A DNA stretch of 50,460 nucleotides, taken from contig CANBCW010000006.1 of the NCBI GenBank assembly GCA_947367115.1, forward strand, positions 1 through 50,460, written 5' to 3'. The DNA comes from an uncultured Clostridia bacterium (GTDB taxonomy: Bacteria; Bacillota; Clostridia; Oscillospirales; Oscillospiraceae). Made by a program: the position numbers and the translations under genes. Below, piece after piece: positions 1 through 8,138 of the stretch. The notes beneath the pieces were generated by a model. It was not told where the DNA came from. It saw only the letters and a list, made by a program, of their open reading frames with translations, and made no database searches. How positions within the stretch are numbered: position 1 is the stretch's first letter; every line of letters starts with the position of its first letter.

Positions 1-150
1 GCTCGGTATCGTTTTATCTGCGAGATCTGAGCACTTCGTTACCGAGTGACCCCCAACGGTGGTAAAGTTTCATCCAGTGTTCGTAACGCATTTGCGGCGG
101 GCCATGCCCGCAAACAACAATTTATCGTTCCAACTAGGAGTGTGACTGCC

Positions 151-2565
151 ATGACTGTTGAAGAATACATCAAAAAACTGAGTTTGGAGGAGAAGGCGGT
201 GCTGCTGCAGGGCAAAACCTCCTGGACCACCTGGCCGATCCCTCGTCTGCTGATCCCCAGCATTTGGCTGGCTGACGGCCCTCACGGCCTGCGCAAGCAG
301 GCTGGCTCTGCCGACCATCTTGGCATCAACGAATCCGTCCCCGCCACCTGTTTCCCCACCGCTGCCACCATGGCAAACGCCTGGAACCCTGAGCTGGGGC
401 AGGAGTTGGGCACAGCGTTGGGCAAGGAAGCACAGGCGCAAGGCATTCAGGTGGTTCTCGGCCCCGGTCTGAACATGAAACGCAGCCCCCTGTGCGGCCG
501 CAATTTTGAATACTTCAGCGAAGATCCCTACCTCGCAGGCAAGATGGCTGCCGCCTACATCCGGGGCATCCAATCTCAGGGCGTGGCCGCCTGCCCCAAG
601 CACTTCGCCGCCAATTCTCAGGAGCTGCGGCGCATGAGCACCGACTCCGTGGTAGATGAACGAACCCTGCGGGAGATCTACCTGACTGGCTTCGAGATTG
701 CCGTGAAGGAAGGCCATCCCAAGTCCATCATGTCCGCCTACAATCCGGTCAACGGTACATACGCCAACGAAAATTCCCATCTTTTGCAGGAGATCCTCCG
801 GGATGAGTGGGGCTTTGCGGGCTTTGTCGTCTCGGACTGGGGTGCCTGCAACGATCCCGCCGCCGGCGCAGCCGCAGGCTCTGCGCTGAACATGCCCAAT
901 CCCGGTCTGGATAACGCCCTTACCCTCTGCGAAGCCGTTCGTTCCGGCAAAATTAACGAAGCCGCTCTGGACGACCGGCTCCGGGAACTTCTGCCGGTGA
1001 TCCTTTCCACAGCGGAAGCCGCCAAGGGCGGAGAATATTCCATTGAGGCGCATCATGCACTGGCAGAAAAATGCGCCGCGGAGTCCATTGTCCTGCTGGA
1101 AAACGACGGTATCCTGCCCCTGACTTCCGGTGCCGCGGTTGCCGTGATCGGCGACTTTGCCCAAAATCCCCGGTATCAGGGTGCCGGATCTTCCCTCGTC
1201 AACCCCACGAAGCTGGATAACCTGCTGGACGCTTTGAAGCAGACTGAGCTGAAGATCACCGCTTTTGCGCAGGGCTACCGCCGGGGCAAGGCAGATACCG
1301 ACCGCACCCTGATTCGGGAAGCAGTGGAGGCCGCAAAGAATGCCGACTTTGTGCTTCTTTGTGTTGGCCTGGATGAGCTGTCCGAGTGCGAGGGGCAGGA
1401 TCGAACCCATATGGAACTGCCCAAAAGCCAGCAGGCGCTGATCAGAGCTGTCAGTCAGGCAAACCCCAACGTAGTTCTGGTGCTCTCCGGCGGTGCGCCC
1501 TTTGTCATACCGGATTGTCCCCGCCGGGCTGTAATTCACGGATACCTGAGCGGTCAGGCCGGTGCCTCTGCCATGGCCGATGCCTTGCTGGGCACTGTGA
1601 ACCCCAGTGGAAAACTGGCTGAAACTTGGCCCCTGCGGCTGGAGGACACTCCCTGCCACAGCTGCTACCCCGGCACGCAGCGTACCGCCGAATACCGGGA
1701 GGGTCTGTATGTTGGCTACCGCTATTATGATACTGCGGACGTGGCTGTCCGCTACCCCTTCGGCCACGGTCTGAGCTACACCACCTTCTCTTATTCCGAA
1801 CTGCAAGCCGACGGCAGATCCGTCACCTTTACCCTGACCAACACCGGCAACGCCGACGGTGCGGAAGTTGCGCAGGTCTATGTATCCTGCCGCACCGGAA
1901 GGGTGATCCGCCCCAAAAAAGAGTTGAAAGCCTTCCAAAAGGTGTTCCTGCGAGCTGGCGAAAGCCGCCGGGTCACCATCGAGCTGGACGATAAAGCCTT
2001 CCGCTACTTCAATACCGCCGTCAACCGCTGGGAGATGGAGACCGCTCACTACGTGATTTCCGTCGGTGCCAGCGTATCCGATATCAAGCTCAGCGCCACC
2101 GTGCGGCTCATTGGTACGAACACTGACGCGCCCATCACGGCGCTGCCCAGCTATGAAAGCGGCAAAATTCAGAATGTATCCGACGAGGAATTCGCCGCCC
2201 TGCTGAACCGCCCTCTCCCCGAAGCAAACTGGAGCGGCGAGATCGAGCTGAACGATCCCATTTACCGCTTTAAGGACGCAAAAACCGGCGCTGCCCGGTG
2301 GCTGTACCGCTTTCTGAGCAAAAAGATCGAAAAGCAGACCGGCAAGCCGGATATGACCTATTCCTTCATCATCAATATGCCCATCCGAGCCATGGCTCAG
2401 ATGACCGGCGGCACCGTCAGCCGAGCCATGACAGAGGATGTGGTCTACTGGGCCAACGGTCACTTCTGGCGTGGCCTGGGCCGCCTGATCCGCGGCTTCT
2501 TCCGGGCCAAGAAAGCTGCCCGGAATTATGAAAAAGAGCTGCAGTACGGCCCGCGGGACCGATAA
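151..2565 (+). CDS. GH3 family beta-glucosidase (cytoplasmic)
   Basis: 804-residue glycoside hydrolase family 3 enzyme, expected to release terminal beta-linked glucose or a related sugar from oligosaccharides. The N-terminal TIM-barrel domain carries ADGPHGLR (41-48), KHFAAN (150-155) and SDW, whose Asp229 is the expected nucleophile. The alpha/beta sandwich carries ECEGQDR (412-418), whose Glu is the likely acid/base. An FnIII-like domain follows at about 555-665 (PFGHGLSYT just before it). A tail of about 120 residues with MPIRAMAQMTGG and NGHFWRGLGRLI follows; I recall similar tails in other Firmicutes GH3 enzymes. There is no signal peptide. The ATG at 151 is chosen because AGGAG lies at 136-140; an in-frame ATG at 46 has no ribosome site and encodes unlikely sequence. 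Family is certain; the exact substrate cannot be read. Bases 1-150 hold no recognisable gene. Confidence 0.95.
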   Translation: MTVEEYIKKLSLEEKAVLLQGKTSWTTWPIPRLLIPSIWLADGPHGLRKQAGSADHLGINESVPATCFPTAATMANAWNPELGQELGTALGKEAQAQGIQVVLGPGLNMKRSPLCGRNFEYFSEDPYLAGKMAAAYIRGIQSQGVAACPKHFAANSQELRRMSTDSVVDERTLREIYLTGFEIAVKEGHPKSIMSAYNPVNGTYANENSHLLQEILRDEWGFAGFVVSDWGACNDPAAGAAAGSALNMPNPGLDNALTLCEAVRSGKINEAALDDRLRELLPVILSTAEAAKGGEYSIEAHHALAEKCAAESIVLLENDGILPLTSGAAVAVIGDFAQNPRYQGAGSSLVNPTKLDNLLDALKQTELKITAFAQGYRRGKADTDRTLIREAVEAAKNADFVLLCVGLDELSECEGQDRTHMELPKSQQALIRAVSQANPNVVLVLSGGAPFVIPDCPRRAVIHGYLSGQAGASAMADALLGTVNPSGKLAETWPLRLEDTPCHSCYPGTQRTAEYREGLYVGYRYYDTADVAVRYPFGHGLSYTTFSYSELQADGRSVTFTLTNTGNADGAEVAQVYVSCRTGRVIRPKKELKAFQKVFLRAGESRRVTIELDDKAFRYFNTAVNRWEMETAHYVISVGASVSDIKLSATVRLIGTNTDAPITALPSYESGKIQNVSDEEFAALLNRPLPEANWSGEIELNDPIYRFKDAKTGAARWLYRFLSKKIEKQTGKPDMTYSFIINMPIRAMAQMTGGTVSRAMTEDVVYWANGHFWRGLGRLIRGFFRAKKAARNYEKELQYGPRDR

Positions 2566-2622
2566 AGGGCAAAAAGAACATTGGTGTTTGAAATGATATT
2601 GCCGCACGAAAAAAAGAAATAT

Positions 2623-2857
2623 GTCATTGCGAGCCTGTGCGCTGCGACTCGCTAAGAGCCGATGCTGGCGCATCGGTTGCTCGCTTGCACAGCCCTGCGG
2701 GGCTAGACACTGGCGCACCCCAGGGTGGCCTCTCTTGCCCCTTCGGGGCAATTCACCTCCTGGCAATCCCCCGGTTCTTCCGGCATTTTAGCTGCTAATC
2801 GTAACATTTGCGCATCGCCGTGGGGAATTGCCACGGGCCTGCGGCTCTCGCAATGAC
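2623..2857. repeat. MITE-like palindromic repeat element with 11-bp terminal inverted repeats
   Basis: This gene-free stretch begins GTCATTGCGAG (2623-2633) and ends CTCGCAATGAC (2847-2857), a perfect 11-bp terminal inverted repeat. Inside the ends are partly matching inverted segments (GGCAATCCCCC near 2762 and GGGGAATTGCC at 2822-2832) and several small GC-rich hairpins. There is no open frame of coding character on either strand. Elements of the type 'gtcattgcgagc...ggcaatcccc...' are, from memory, dispersed in many Clostridia genomes. Calling it a non-autonomous mobile element is an inference from structure alone. The rest of the 2566-2925 gap holds only the terminator hairpin beside spoVT. 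Confidence 0.6.
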
Positions 2858-2893
2858 AGCGTATCTTACAACAACTTATCGTTTCAAAAAGTT

Positions 2894-2926
2894 CCGGCGC
2901 TGTTCGCAAGAACAGCGCCGGTTTTT
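2894..2926. terminator. Bidirectional Rho-independent terminator
   Basis: A perfect 12-bp stem (CCGGCGCTGTTC, 2894-2905, pairing with 2910-2921) closes on a GCAA loop and is followed by TTTTT on the plus strand. On the minus strand the same hairpin starts four bases after the spoVT stop and is followed by AACTTTTTG, so it most likely terminates spoVT. Confidence 0.85.
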
Positions 2927-3468
2927 CAGTTCTCCATCTGCTTTCCCAAAAAGCCCGCCACGGTCTGAGCCAGCTTTTGATCGTGCTCCTGCAAGGGGGT
3001 GTGATCCTCGCCCAGCAGCAGCATGACGCAGCCCATCAGGTCGCCCTGTGAAAGAATCGGCGCCGCCACACCAAGGTGGTATTTATCCGACCCCTCCGTA
3101 GCCTTGATCAGATTCTCGCCGGACACATAGCGGTAATTCTTCCGCTGTTCCATAAGCTTGTCCAGCTCCTGCGAATTGGGCTTGTCCATCAGCTCCCGCT
3201 TGGGCGCGCCGGACAGGGCGATGATGCTGTCCCGATCCGATACCGCGGCAATGCGCCCGGTATTGGAGCCGATGGATTCACAAATCTGCGTGGCAAAGTC
3301 CTGCAAATCGCCCATAGGGGAATACTTACGGAAGATTACGCCGCCGTCTTTTTCAGTGTAGATCTCAAGCGGATCACCCTCACGGATTCGGAGGGTACGG
3401 CGGATTTCTTTGGGAATGACGATGCGTCCGAGGTCGTCGACCCGACGGACGATACCTGTTGCTTTCAT
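2926..3468 (-). CDS. spoVT: Stage V sporulation protein T (AbrB-type transcription regulator)
   Basis: 180-residue transcription factor matching SpoVT over its whole usual length. Residues 1-50 form the AbrB/SpoVT swapped-hairpin DNA-binding domain (MKATGIVRRVDDLGRIVIPK, then RRTLRI). Residues about 55-178 form the GAF-like ligand domain. In Bacilli and Clostridia SpoVT tunes late forespore genes under sigma-G, so its presence argues that the organism makes endospores. The start is supported by GAGGAG seven to twelve bases upstream on the minus strand. A hairpin terminator lies directly after the stop. It is separated from the upstream VirD4-like gene by about 140 bp with its own hairpin, so it is probably transcribed alone. 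I could not identify a convincing sigma-G promoter. Confidence 0.95.
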   Translation of the reverse strand: MKATGIVRRVDDLGRIVIPKEIRRTLRIREGDPLEIYTEKDGGVIFRKYSPMGDLQDFATQICESIGSNTGRIAAVSDRDSIIALSGAPKRELMDKPNSQELDKLMEQRKNYRYVSGENLIKATEGSDKYHLGVAAPILSQGDLMGCVMLLLGEDHTPLQEHDQKLAQTVAGFLGKQMEN

Positions 3469-3566
3469 ATATATTTTCTCTCCTCTTCGTAAATTTACAA
3501 TTTACGATGCTATTATCTGTAAAACCGAGAAAAATATACTGTTAGATTTGCTTTTCGATTCCGCAA

Positions 3567-3603
3567 TGATCTGCCCACAGACGGATGGTCTGTGGGCAGA
3601 TCA
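3567..3603 (-). terminator. Long perfect hairpin after the VirD4-like gene
   Basis: A perfect 16-bp stem (3567-3582 pairing with 3588-3603, 5-base loop) begins five bases after the stop of the VirD4-like gene. It lacks a strong run of T afterwards on the minus strand (TTGCGG follows), so it may be a weak terminator or a transcript-stabilising hairpin. The rest of 3469-3608 should hold the spoVT promoter. Confidence 0.6.
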
Positions 3604-3608
3604 ACGGC

Positions 3609-4898
3609 CTATGCTGACCGCTCCAGCGGCAGTGCGTCAAGGTGCTCCGGTTCCACATGCGGCTTCATCAGCTGCTGATACTCAGGATCATCGAAAATCG
3701 GATACCGCCGTGCGAGAATGGGCTGTGCCCCTCTGCGGAACACTGCGAATGTCCCCAGCGGCATAGACAACACCTCATCCACCGGCGTGTTCAAACGCAG
3801 GCTGACGTTACGTGCAGTCTGAAGATCCATACAGCCTGTGAACACATAGGAGTCGCAGTTGTTGATGATCGTTGCCGCCTCAGCCTGCGAATAGATGCTC
3901 TCCAACTGGCTTTCCGATTGGCACAACAGCGTAACCGACAATCCCTTCTCCCGCACAATGGAAATATACTGCGCAAAATCCGGAATCGGCGCGCCGGTAG
4001 CAAAATCATCGCAGACTATATGCACCGGAATCGGCAGAACGCCTTCGGCGCGATGCTCTGCCAGTTCGAACAGCTCCTTCATCGCCGTGGCATAAAACAG
4101 GCTCACCAGACTGGAGAGTGCCGGATTGACCGGCGAGGTGATCAGGAACAGCACCGTCTTTTCCCGGGCAAACCGCTCAAAGTCCACCTGCCGGGAAAGA
4201 CGCATCATATCCAGCAGATCCGCGTTGAACAGGTGGTTGATGCTGGCACTCAGCATACTCGTGACGCAGGATGCCGTTCTGGGGGGCAGGTGGCAAAAGC
4301 TCTCCCAGTGGGCGATGGCCGGATGATCCGGCGCGGTACTCTCCAGGAACTGAAAGTCAAGATCCAAATTGGTTCGGATGGTGGACGCGGCATAATTGAC
4401 CCGCAGACGGCGGTATTCCTCAATGACATCCGCGAAGGATACCCCAATGCCGCCGAAGCGCTGCTGGATCAAGCCGATAAACGCGCTCAAAAGGCTGATC
4501 GCCGACTCGTCCCAATACGGATCAACGTGATTGTTCCCCTTTTTCCGGGGATCCGCCATCACCATACTCCGCGCCAGGAATGTCACATCCTCCTGCGAGC
4601 GGACAAACCGGAGGGGATCGTAGCCCACGGTGCAGTTGCTCAGATCCGAAAAATCCAGAATCTCCACCCGGTAGCCCCGCTGTTCCAGCAGCGGCTTGTA
4701 CTTCCACACAATCCGCGACTTGGTGGCTGTGACGATCAGGTTGCGGTCGTGGGTATGCAGCAGGCAAGGCTCCGTAATGGACATGGTCTTGCCGCTGCCG
4801 CTGCCGCCGACAATGATCTGATTGTTGTTCAGACCGGTCTTGGCCGTATCGCTGCTGTATGTACAGCCCTGTGCTAAAATAATCCGATCACGCATCAT
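3609..4898 (-). CDS. Soluble VirD4/TraG-like (type IV coupling protein family) ATPase
   Basis: 429-residue P-loop ATPase of the VirD4/TraG/FtsK-HerA group. Walker A is GGSGSGKT (31-38). HVDPYWDESA (124-133) resembles the TraG-family segment before the all-alpha insert. Walker B is the hydrophobic VHIVCDDF (292-299), with Asp-Asp rather than Asp-Glu. LLCQSESQL (324-332) is the sensor/TraM-recognition-like region. Conjugative coupling proteins are usually about 600 residues with two N-terminal membrane helices; this one begins almost directly at the P-loop and has no membrane segment. There is no relaxase or mating-pore gene nearby. Its tandem ATG ATG overlaps the end of the ClpP-like gene by 11 bases, with AGGAGGA lying inside that gene, so the two are translationally coupled. 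I infer that this ATPase feeds or controls the ClpP-like peptidase; the substrate could be DNA, protein or a complex. Confidence 0.85.
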   Translation of the reverse strand: MMRDRIILAQGCTYSSDTAKTGLNNNQIIVGGSGSGKTMSITEPCLLHTHDRNLIVTATKSRIVWKYKPLLEQRGYRVEILDFSDLSNCTVGYDPLRFVRSQEDVTFLARSMVMADPRKKGNNHVDPYWDESAISLLSAFIGLIQQRFGGIGVSFADVIEEYRRLRVNYAASTIRTNLDLDFQFLESTAPDHPAIAHWESFCHLPPRTASCVTSMLSASINHLFNADLLDMMRLSRQVDFERFAREKTVLFLITSPVNPALSSLVSLFYATAMKELFELAEHRAEGVLPIPVHIVCDDFATGAPIPDFAQYISIVREKGLSVTLLCQSESQLESIYSQAEAATIINNCDSYVFTGCMDLQTARNVSLRLNTPVDEVLSMPLGTFAVFRRGAQPILARRYPIFDDPEYQQLMKPHVEPEHLDALPLERSA

Positions 4899-5487
4899 CG
4901 TGTCCTCCTCCCATCATGTCCGAGAAGCTGACGATTCCATCAGCCAATCCAAAATCAATACTCTCCTGCGCGGAAAAGAAGTGGTCGTAGCAAGTGGCCT
5001 CCTCGATCTGACGCAGATCCTTGCCGGTATGCTTCGCCAGAATGGCATTCAGCTTGCCGCGCACGGCCATGATTCCGTCAGAAATGGACCGGATTGAGGA
5101 TGCGCTGCCCTGCACACCGTTGCTGAGCAGCGGCTCATGGAGCATCAGCTCGCTGTTGGGCAGCATATAACGCCCATGCTGACCGCTGGCAAACAGCAGC
5201 GCCGCCATGCTGTAGGCCATTCCCCGGCAGTATAGGCGGATCGGGGCAGGGCTGGTCTGGATGATGTCATACATCATCAGCCCTGCCTTCACCTCACCGC
5301 CGGGGCTGTCGATGAAGACATCGATGGGTGCCTGGGACTGATCGCACAGCAGCATCACCTGATCCGCAAAGGCGCAGGCGGATTCCATGCTGATCTGTCC
5401 CTGAATAAACACCCGGCGTTTGCCCAAATGGACGGTTTCCAGAGGGATCAGATGAACCCCTCCCGCGCTCTTGACCTGTGTAACCAT
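4888..5487 (-). CDS. ClpP-like serine peptidase (accessory, not housekeeping)
   Basis: 199-residue ClpP/crotonase-fold peptidase. The catalytic triad is complete: Ser93 in GMAYSMAALL, His117 in LMLHEPL and Asp168 in TCYDHFFSA. The oxyanion segment is SPGGEV (61-66). Length matches ClpP, but the neighbours are not those of a housekeeping copy (no tig or clpX) and the sequence around the Ser and His is divergent. The ATG at 5487 is chosen for AAAGGAG upstream; an in-frame start at 5595 would lie upstream of the predicted promoter. Canonical ClpP needs a ClpX/ClpA-type unfoldase docking on its hydrophobic pockets. Here the only coupled ATPase is VirD4-like, which makes an unconventional gated protease a reasonable but untested idea. 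Confidence 0.87.
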   Translation of the reverse strand: MVTQVKSAGGVHLIPLETVHLGKRRVFIQGQISMESACAFADQVMLLCDQSQAPIDVFIDSPGGEVKAGLMMYDIIQTSPAPIRLYCRGMAYSMAALLFASGQHGRYMLPNSELMLHEPLLSNGVQGSASSIRSISDGIMAVRGKLNAILAKHTGKDLRQIEEATCYDHFFSAQESIDFGLADGIVSFSDMMGGGHDDA

Positions 5488-5556
5488 AGTAAGCTCCTTT
5501 CTGACGCGCTCACGCGTCCCTTTGGCTAAGGCGTTCCAGCAGGTACGCCGCCTTGT

Positions 5557-5569
5557 GTATTCAGAATAC
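5557..5569. promoter_or_regulatory. Perfect 13-bp palindrome, candidate operator
   Basis: GTATTC-A-GAATAC is a perfect dyad with 6-bp arms. It overlaps the downstream edge of the predicted -10 element of the clpP-like promoter and would cover the transcription start, a typical repressor position. The neighbouring WYL protein is the obvious candidate binder; this is inference. Confidence 0.5.
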
Positions 5570-5595
5570 CATACGCAACCCACATCTCTTTTCAA
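5568..5595 (-). promoter_or_regulatory. Predicted sigma-A promoter of the ClpP-like/VirD4-like operon
   Basis: On the minus strand TTGAAA (5595-5590) and TATGGT (5573-5568) are separated by 16 bases. It lies about 80 bases upstream of the clpP-like start and downstream of the WYL-gene terminator, so the two-gene unit probably has its own promoter. Confidence 0.5.
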
Positions 5596-5613
5596 AAATT
5601 GTAGAAAAGCAAA

Positions 5614-5642
5614 ATCCGGCAGCTTTTTTCAAGCTGCCGGAT
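5614..5642 (-). terminator. Rho-independent terminator of the WYL gene
   Basis: A perfect 12-bp stem (5614-5625 with 5631-5642, 5-base loop) lies 26 bases after the WYL-gene stop. It is followed on the minus strand by TTTGCTTTTC. It separates the WYL transcript from the downstream clpP-like unit. Confidence 0.75.
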
Positions 5643-5667
5643 CAGTGATCAGGATGCAGTCAGTATG

Positions 5668-7980
5668 TCATTCTTCCAATTCTACCGGTTCCCGGTTTAA
5701 CGCCATGGCTTGCTCCACCTGCTTGACCAGCTTTTCACGCAGGGGCTCCGGGCCGATCAGCGCCACACAGGGGCCTAAATGCATCAGGCGGCGCAGGATT
5801 TCCGCTTCATCAAACCGGAACCAGTCAAAGGTAAGCCGGTAGTATACCTGGTCATCCTCCACGACGCGGCGGCTTTCCCAGATCTGCTGATTCTCAAACG
5901 CCAAGAAGCACCGCTGCAAGGCATTGTGACCGTCCGTGATCCGCAGCACCACAGGCTCCTTCTCCCGCAGCTGATCCATCGCCGCCAGGATCTCATGCTC
6001 TTCCGCTTTGCTTTTTCCACCCAGACGCAGGTCGCGCAGGTGATTGAGCGGAGCCTTGATGGTTCGCCGCTCCCCCTCATGATAAAGAATGACCCACCAC
6101 CTGCGGTCGTAAGCGCTATACTCCAGCTTCCACGGCAGGCTCTGCGTCTCCTGCCAGTCCCTGCTGCCCTTTTTGCGGTAACAGTAGTGGATATAACGCC
6201 GTGTTTGAATTGCCTCCAGCAGCAGCCGGAAACCCTCCGGGCCGGGGTTGTGTGGCAGTGCCATGCCGTTTGGCTCAAAGCGCTGGATATGTTCCACCCA
6301 CGCAGGCGGTTCCCCACGCAGCGCCTGACGGGTCTGCTCCGACAGGAACAGCTCTGCCTCCGGCATAGTCAGGATATACCGCAAATACGCCTGTTCCATT
6401 TGTCCGGCAGGCAGCATAGGGGCGGGGCGCTGATCCAACAAGTACCGGCTCCCCTCTTTTTTCAGGAAGTGCGCCGCCGTCAGCCATTCCAGCAGCTCCG
6501 GCCATGCTTGCAGGCCATATTTGCTGACCGCAATGTTCCGGATCTCACTGGCGGACACCGCTCCGAACCCCTCTGCCCGGGCGCACAGCTCCAAAGCAAG
6601 CTGCATCTGCCGGCTCTGGAAGTGGTTCAGCATTTTCAGGTGGCTTCGCTTATGTCCGTTCTTTTTCTCCTCCGGCTTGGTGCTTTTGCGGGGCTGGGGC
6701 TGCACCCAGATCTGCTGCTCCAGTGCGGCATGCAGGTCGGACAGGCTGCCGCGCAGGATCTCGTCCAGATCATGCTCTCCCGGCAGCACCTTCAGCCACG
6801 GCGAATAAGACCGCAGCAGCGGCAGCAGCTCCATGGGATCGTTGATCTCCACCCGATAAAATGTCCCATCCGCTTCCCGGGTGACCGTTCCCATGCGAAT
6901 TTCCCGGATGAACTGGTTCTCCAGCCCTTTCGCGTCGCCAAACAGCATCTGCACCTCCACTTGCGTAGGGGCTTCCACTTTGAGGCCGGAATACAGGCTG
7001 TACTGATAGGCAGTCTCTGCCGCCTGTTTTGCCTGCTGCCAGATATGCTCCTCTGCCTGTTCCAGCACATCCACCCGGTTCACCCGGGAAAGCTGCCGGA
7101 TGCTGGGGGTGAGCTTATCCCTGTACCACTCCACCAGAACCACATACCATCGTCCGTAACGGCGCTCCGGGCGCAGCTGCACCGGCAGATACTGCCGGTC
7201 ATCAATCATGATCCATTGATGCTCGCTGATGGCATCCAGCAGCTGAAACACCAGCTCCTCGTCAAAAACATTGCGGCTGATATTGTGACGCAGCAAAAAC
7301 GGCGACGTTTTCAAAGGCTCCATGCCTCTGCGGTAATGCTCCCGCTCCAGCGTACGGCGCAGAAAACTGCCCGGCACTCTGGGATAGGTGACCTCGGCAG
7401 CAAAGCACACATACACATACAGCTGCGTCAGCTGCTCGTTGGTCAGGGTGTACCGCTGGAGCGCATACTTCTTTCCGTCACGCTTTTCAATGTATCCATG
7501 GCTCAGCAGTTCCTCCAGACGGCGCCTGGTATTGCCATAGGTTTCCTTCCATTCCTCCGAACCGTCGTCCTTCGGATCAACCGCGTCATGCTTTCCCTGC
7601 AGCCGCGTGGGAACACTCCATATGGCGCGATCCAGCATCTGTAAGCTCTGCTCCTGATGGCGCAGCTCAGACAGTATTTTCAGATACCGCAGCAGGTGTG
7701 TCTGTATTCCGATGGAGTGGAGCATATAGGAATTGACCATGCGGTTTTCCGCGCTGGTTTCGTACTGCCGCCGGATACGCTTATATTCATACCCATCCAG
7801 ACTGCTTTTCTCCCCCTCCGGATACAAATCCTTCAGCAGCGGCAGCACCCGGTCGTAATCCTTAGCGGAGCCGCCGGTGATGGAATTAAAGTCCTCCCGG
7901 CTGAAAAAGCCATACAGATAAATGTGCTCCAAATACCGGCGCACACATTCGTAATCCTGAAATCCCCTGATGCTCGCCAT
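5668..7980 (-). CDS. Large protein with two WYL domains
   Basis: 770-residue protein with a duplicated architecture. Residues about 1-230 are helical with possible winged-helix segments. A first WYL-like domain at about 240-310 (FQLLDAISEHQWIMIDDRQY) is followed by a WCX-like region to about 430. A Lys/Arg-rich linker (430-450) leads to a second helical part. A second, clearer WYL domain at about 583-655 (EAIQTRRYIHYCYRKKG, then WWVILYHEGERRTI) ends in a WCX-like region to about 760. WYL proteins are ligand-sensing transcription regulators, often linked to defence loci and DNA repair. The ATG at 7980 has GGGGGAG upstream. It lies directly upstream of, and in the same direction as, the clpP-like/VirD4-like pair but has its own terminator. 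Regulation of that pair is inferred from position and from the palindrome at 5557-5569. Confidence 0.85.
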   Translation of the reverse strand: MASIRGFQDYECVRRYLEHIYLYGFFSREDFNSITGGSAKDYDRVLPLLKDLYPEGEKSSLDGYEYKRIRRQYETSAENRMVNSYMLHSIGIQTHLLRYLKILSELRHQEQSLQMLDRAIWSVPTRLQGKHDAVDPKDDGSEEWKETYGNTRRRLEELLSHGYIEKRDGKKYALQRYTLTNEQLTQLYVYVCFAAEVTYPRVPGSFLRRTLEREHYRRGMEPLKTSPFLLRHNISRNVFDEELVFQLLDAISEHQWIMIDDRQYLPVQLRPERRYGRWYVVLVEWYRDKLTPSIRQLSRVNRVDVLEQAEEHIWQQAKQAAETAYQYSLYSGLKVEAPTQVEVQMLFGDAKGLENQFIREIRMGTVTREADGTFYRVEINDPMELLPLLRSYSPWLKVLPGEHDLDEILRGSLSDLHAALEQQIWVQPQPRKSTKPEEKKNGHKRSHLKMLNHFQSRQMQLALELCARAEGFGAVSASEIRNIAVSKYGLQAWPELLEWLTAAHFLKKEGSRYLLDQRPAPMLPAGQMEQAYLRYILTMPEAELFLSEQTRQALRGEPPAWVEHIQRFEPNGMALPHNPGPEGFRLLLEAIQTRRYIHYCYRKKGSRDWQETQSLPWKLEYSAYDRRWWVILYHEGERRTIKAPLNHLRDLRLGGKSKAEEHEILAAMDQLREKEPVVLRITDGHNALQRCFLAFENQQIWESRRVVEDDQVYYRLTFDWFRFDEAEILRRLMHLGPCVALIGPEPLREKLVKQVEQAMALNREPVELEE

Positions 7981-8003
7981 AGCCGCTCCCCCTTTTTTCT
8001 TTC

Positions 8004-8032
8004 ATTTTACAACAGTACCGTCTAAAACGCAA
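8004..8032 (-). promoter_or_regulatory. Predicted sigma-A promoter of the WYL gene
   Basis: On the minus strand TTGCGT (8032-8027) and TAAAAT (8009-8004) are spaced exactly 17 bases. The -10 element lies about 25 bases upstream of the WYL start codon, so the leader is very short. Confidence 0.6.
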
Positions 8033-8138
8033 TGCAAGCCGCGAAAATTGGATGTTTTCTATCGTTTTTGAATCTGCCATGACACGATCTGCGCTATCAT
8101 AAATGCATCCGATCCATTACATTAAGGAGTGTGTTTTT

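Noticed and set aside
70..2766. 898-codon minus-strand frame opposite the GH3 gene
   Set aside because: The GH3 frame has all family motifs; the antisense frame also runs through the MITE-like repeat, which is not coding.
3609..5487. A conjugative element or type IV secretion locus
   Set aside because: Only a VirD4-like ATPase is present, without membrane helices; no relaxase, VirB4 or mating-pore gene and no attachment-site repeats were seen.
8068..8100. Promoter of the signal peptidase gene (TTGAAT and TATCAT)
   Set aside because: The two boxes are 21 bases apart, too far for sigma-A, and no better pair was found.
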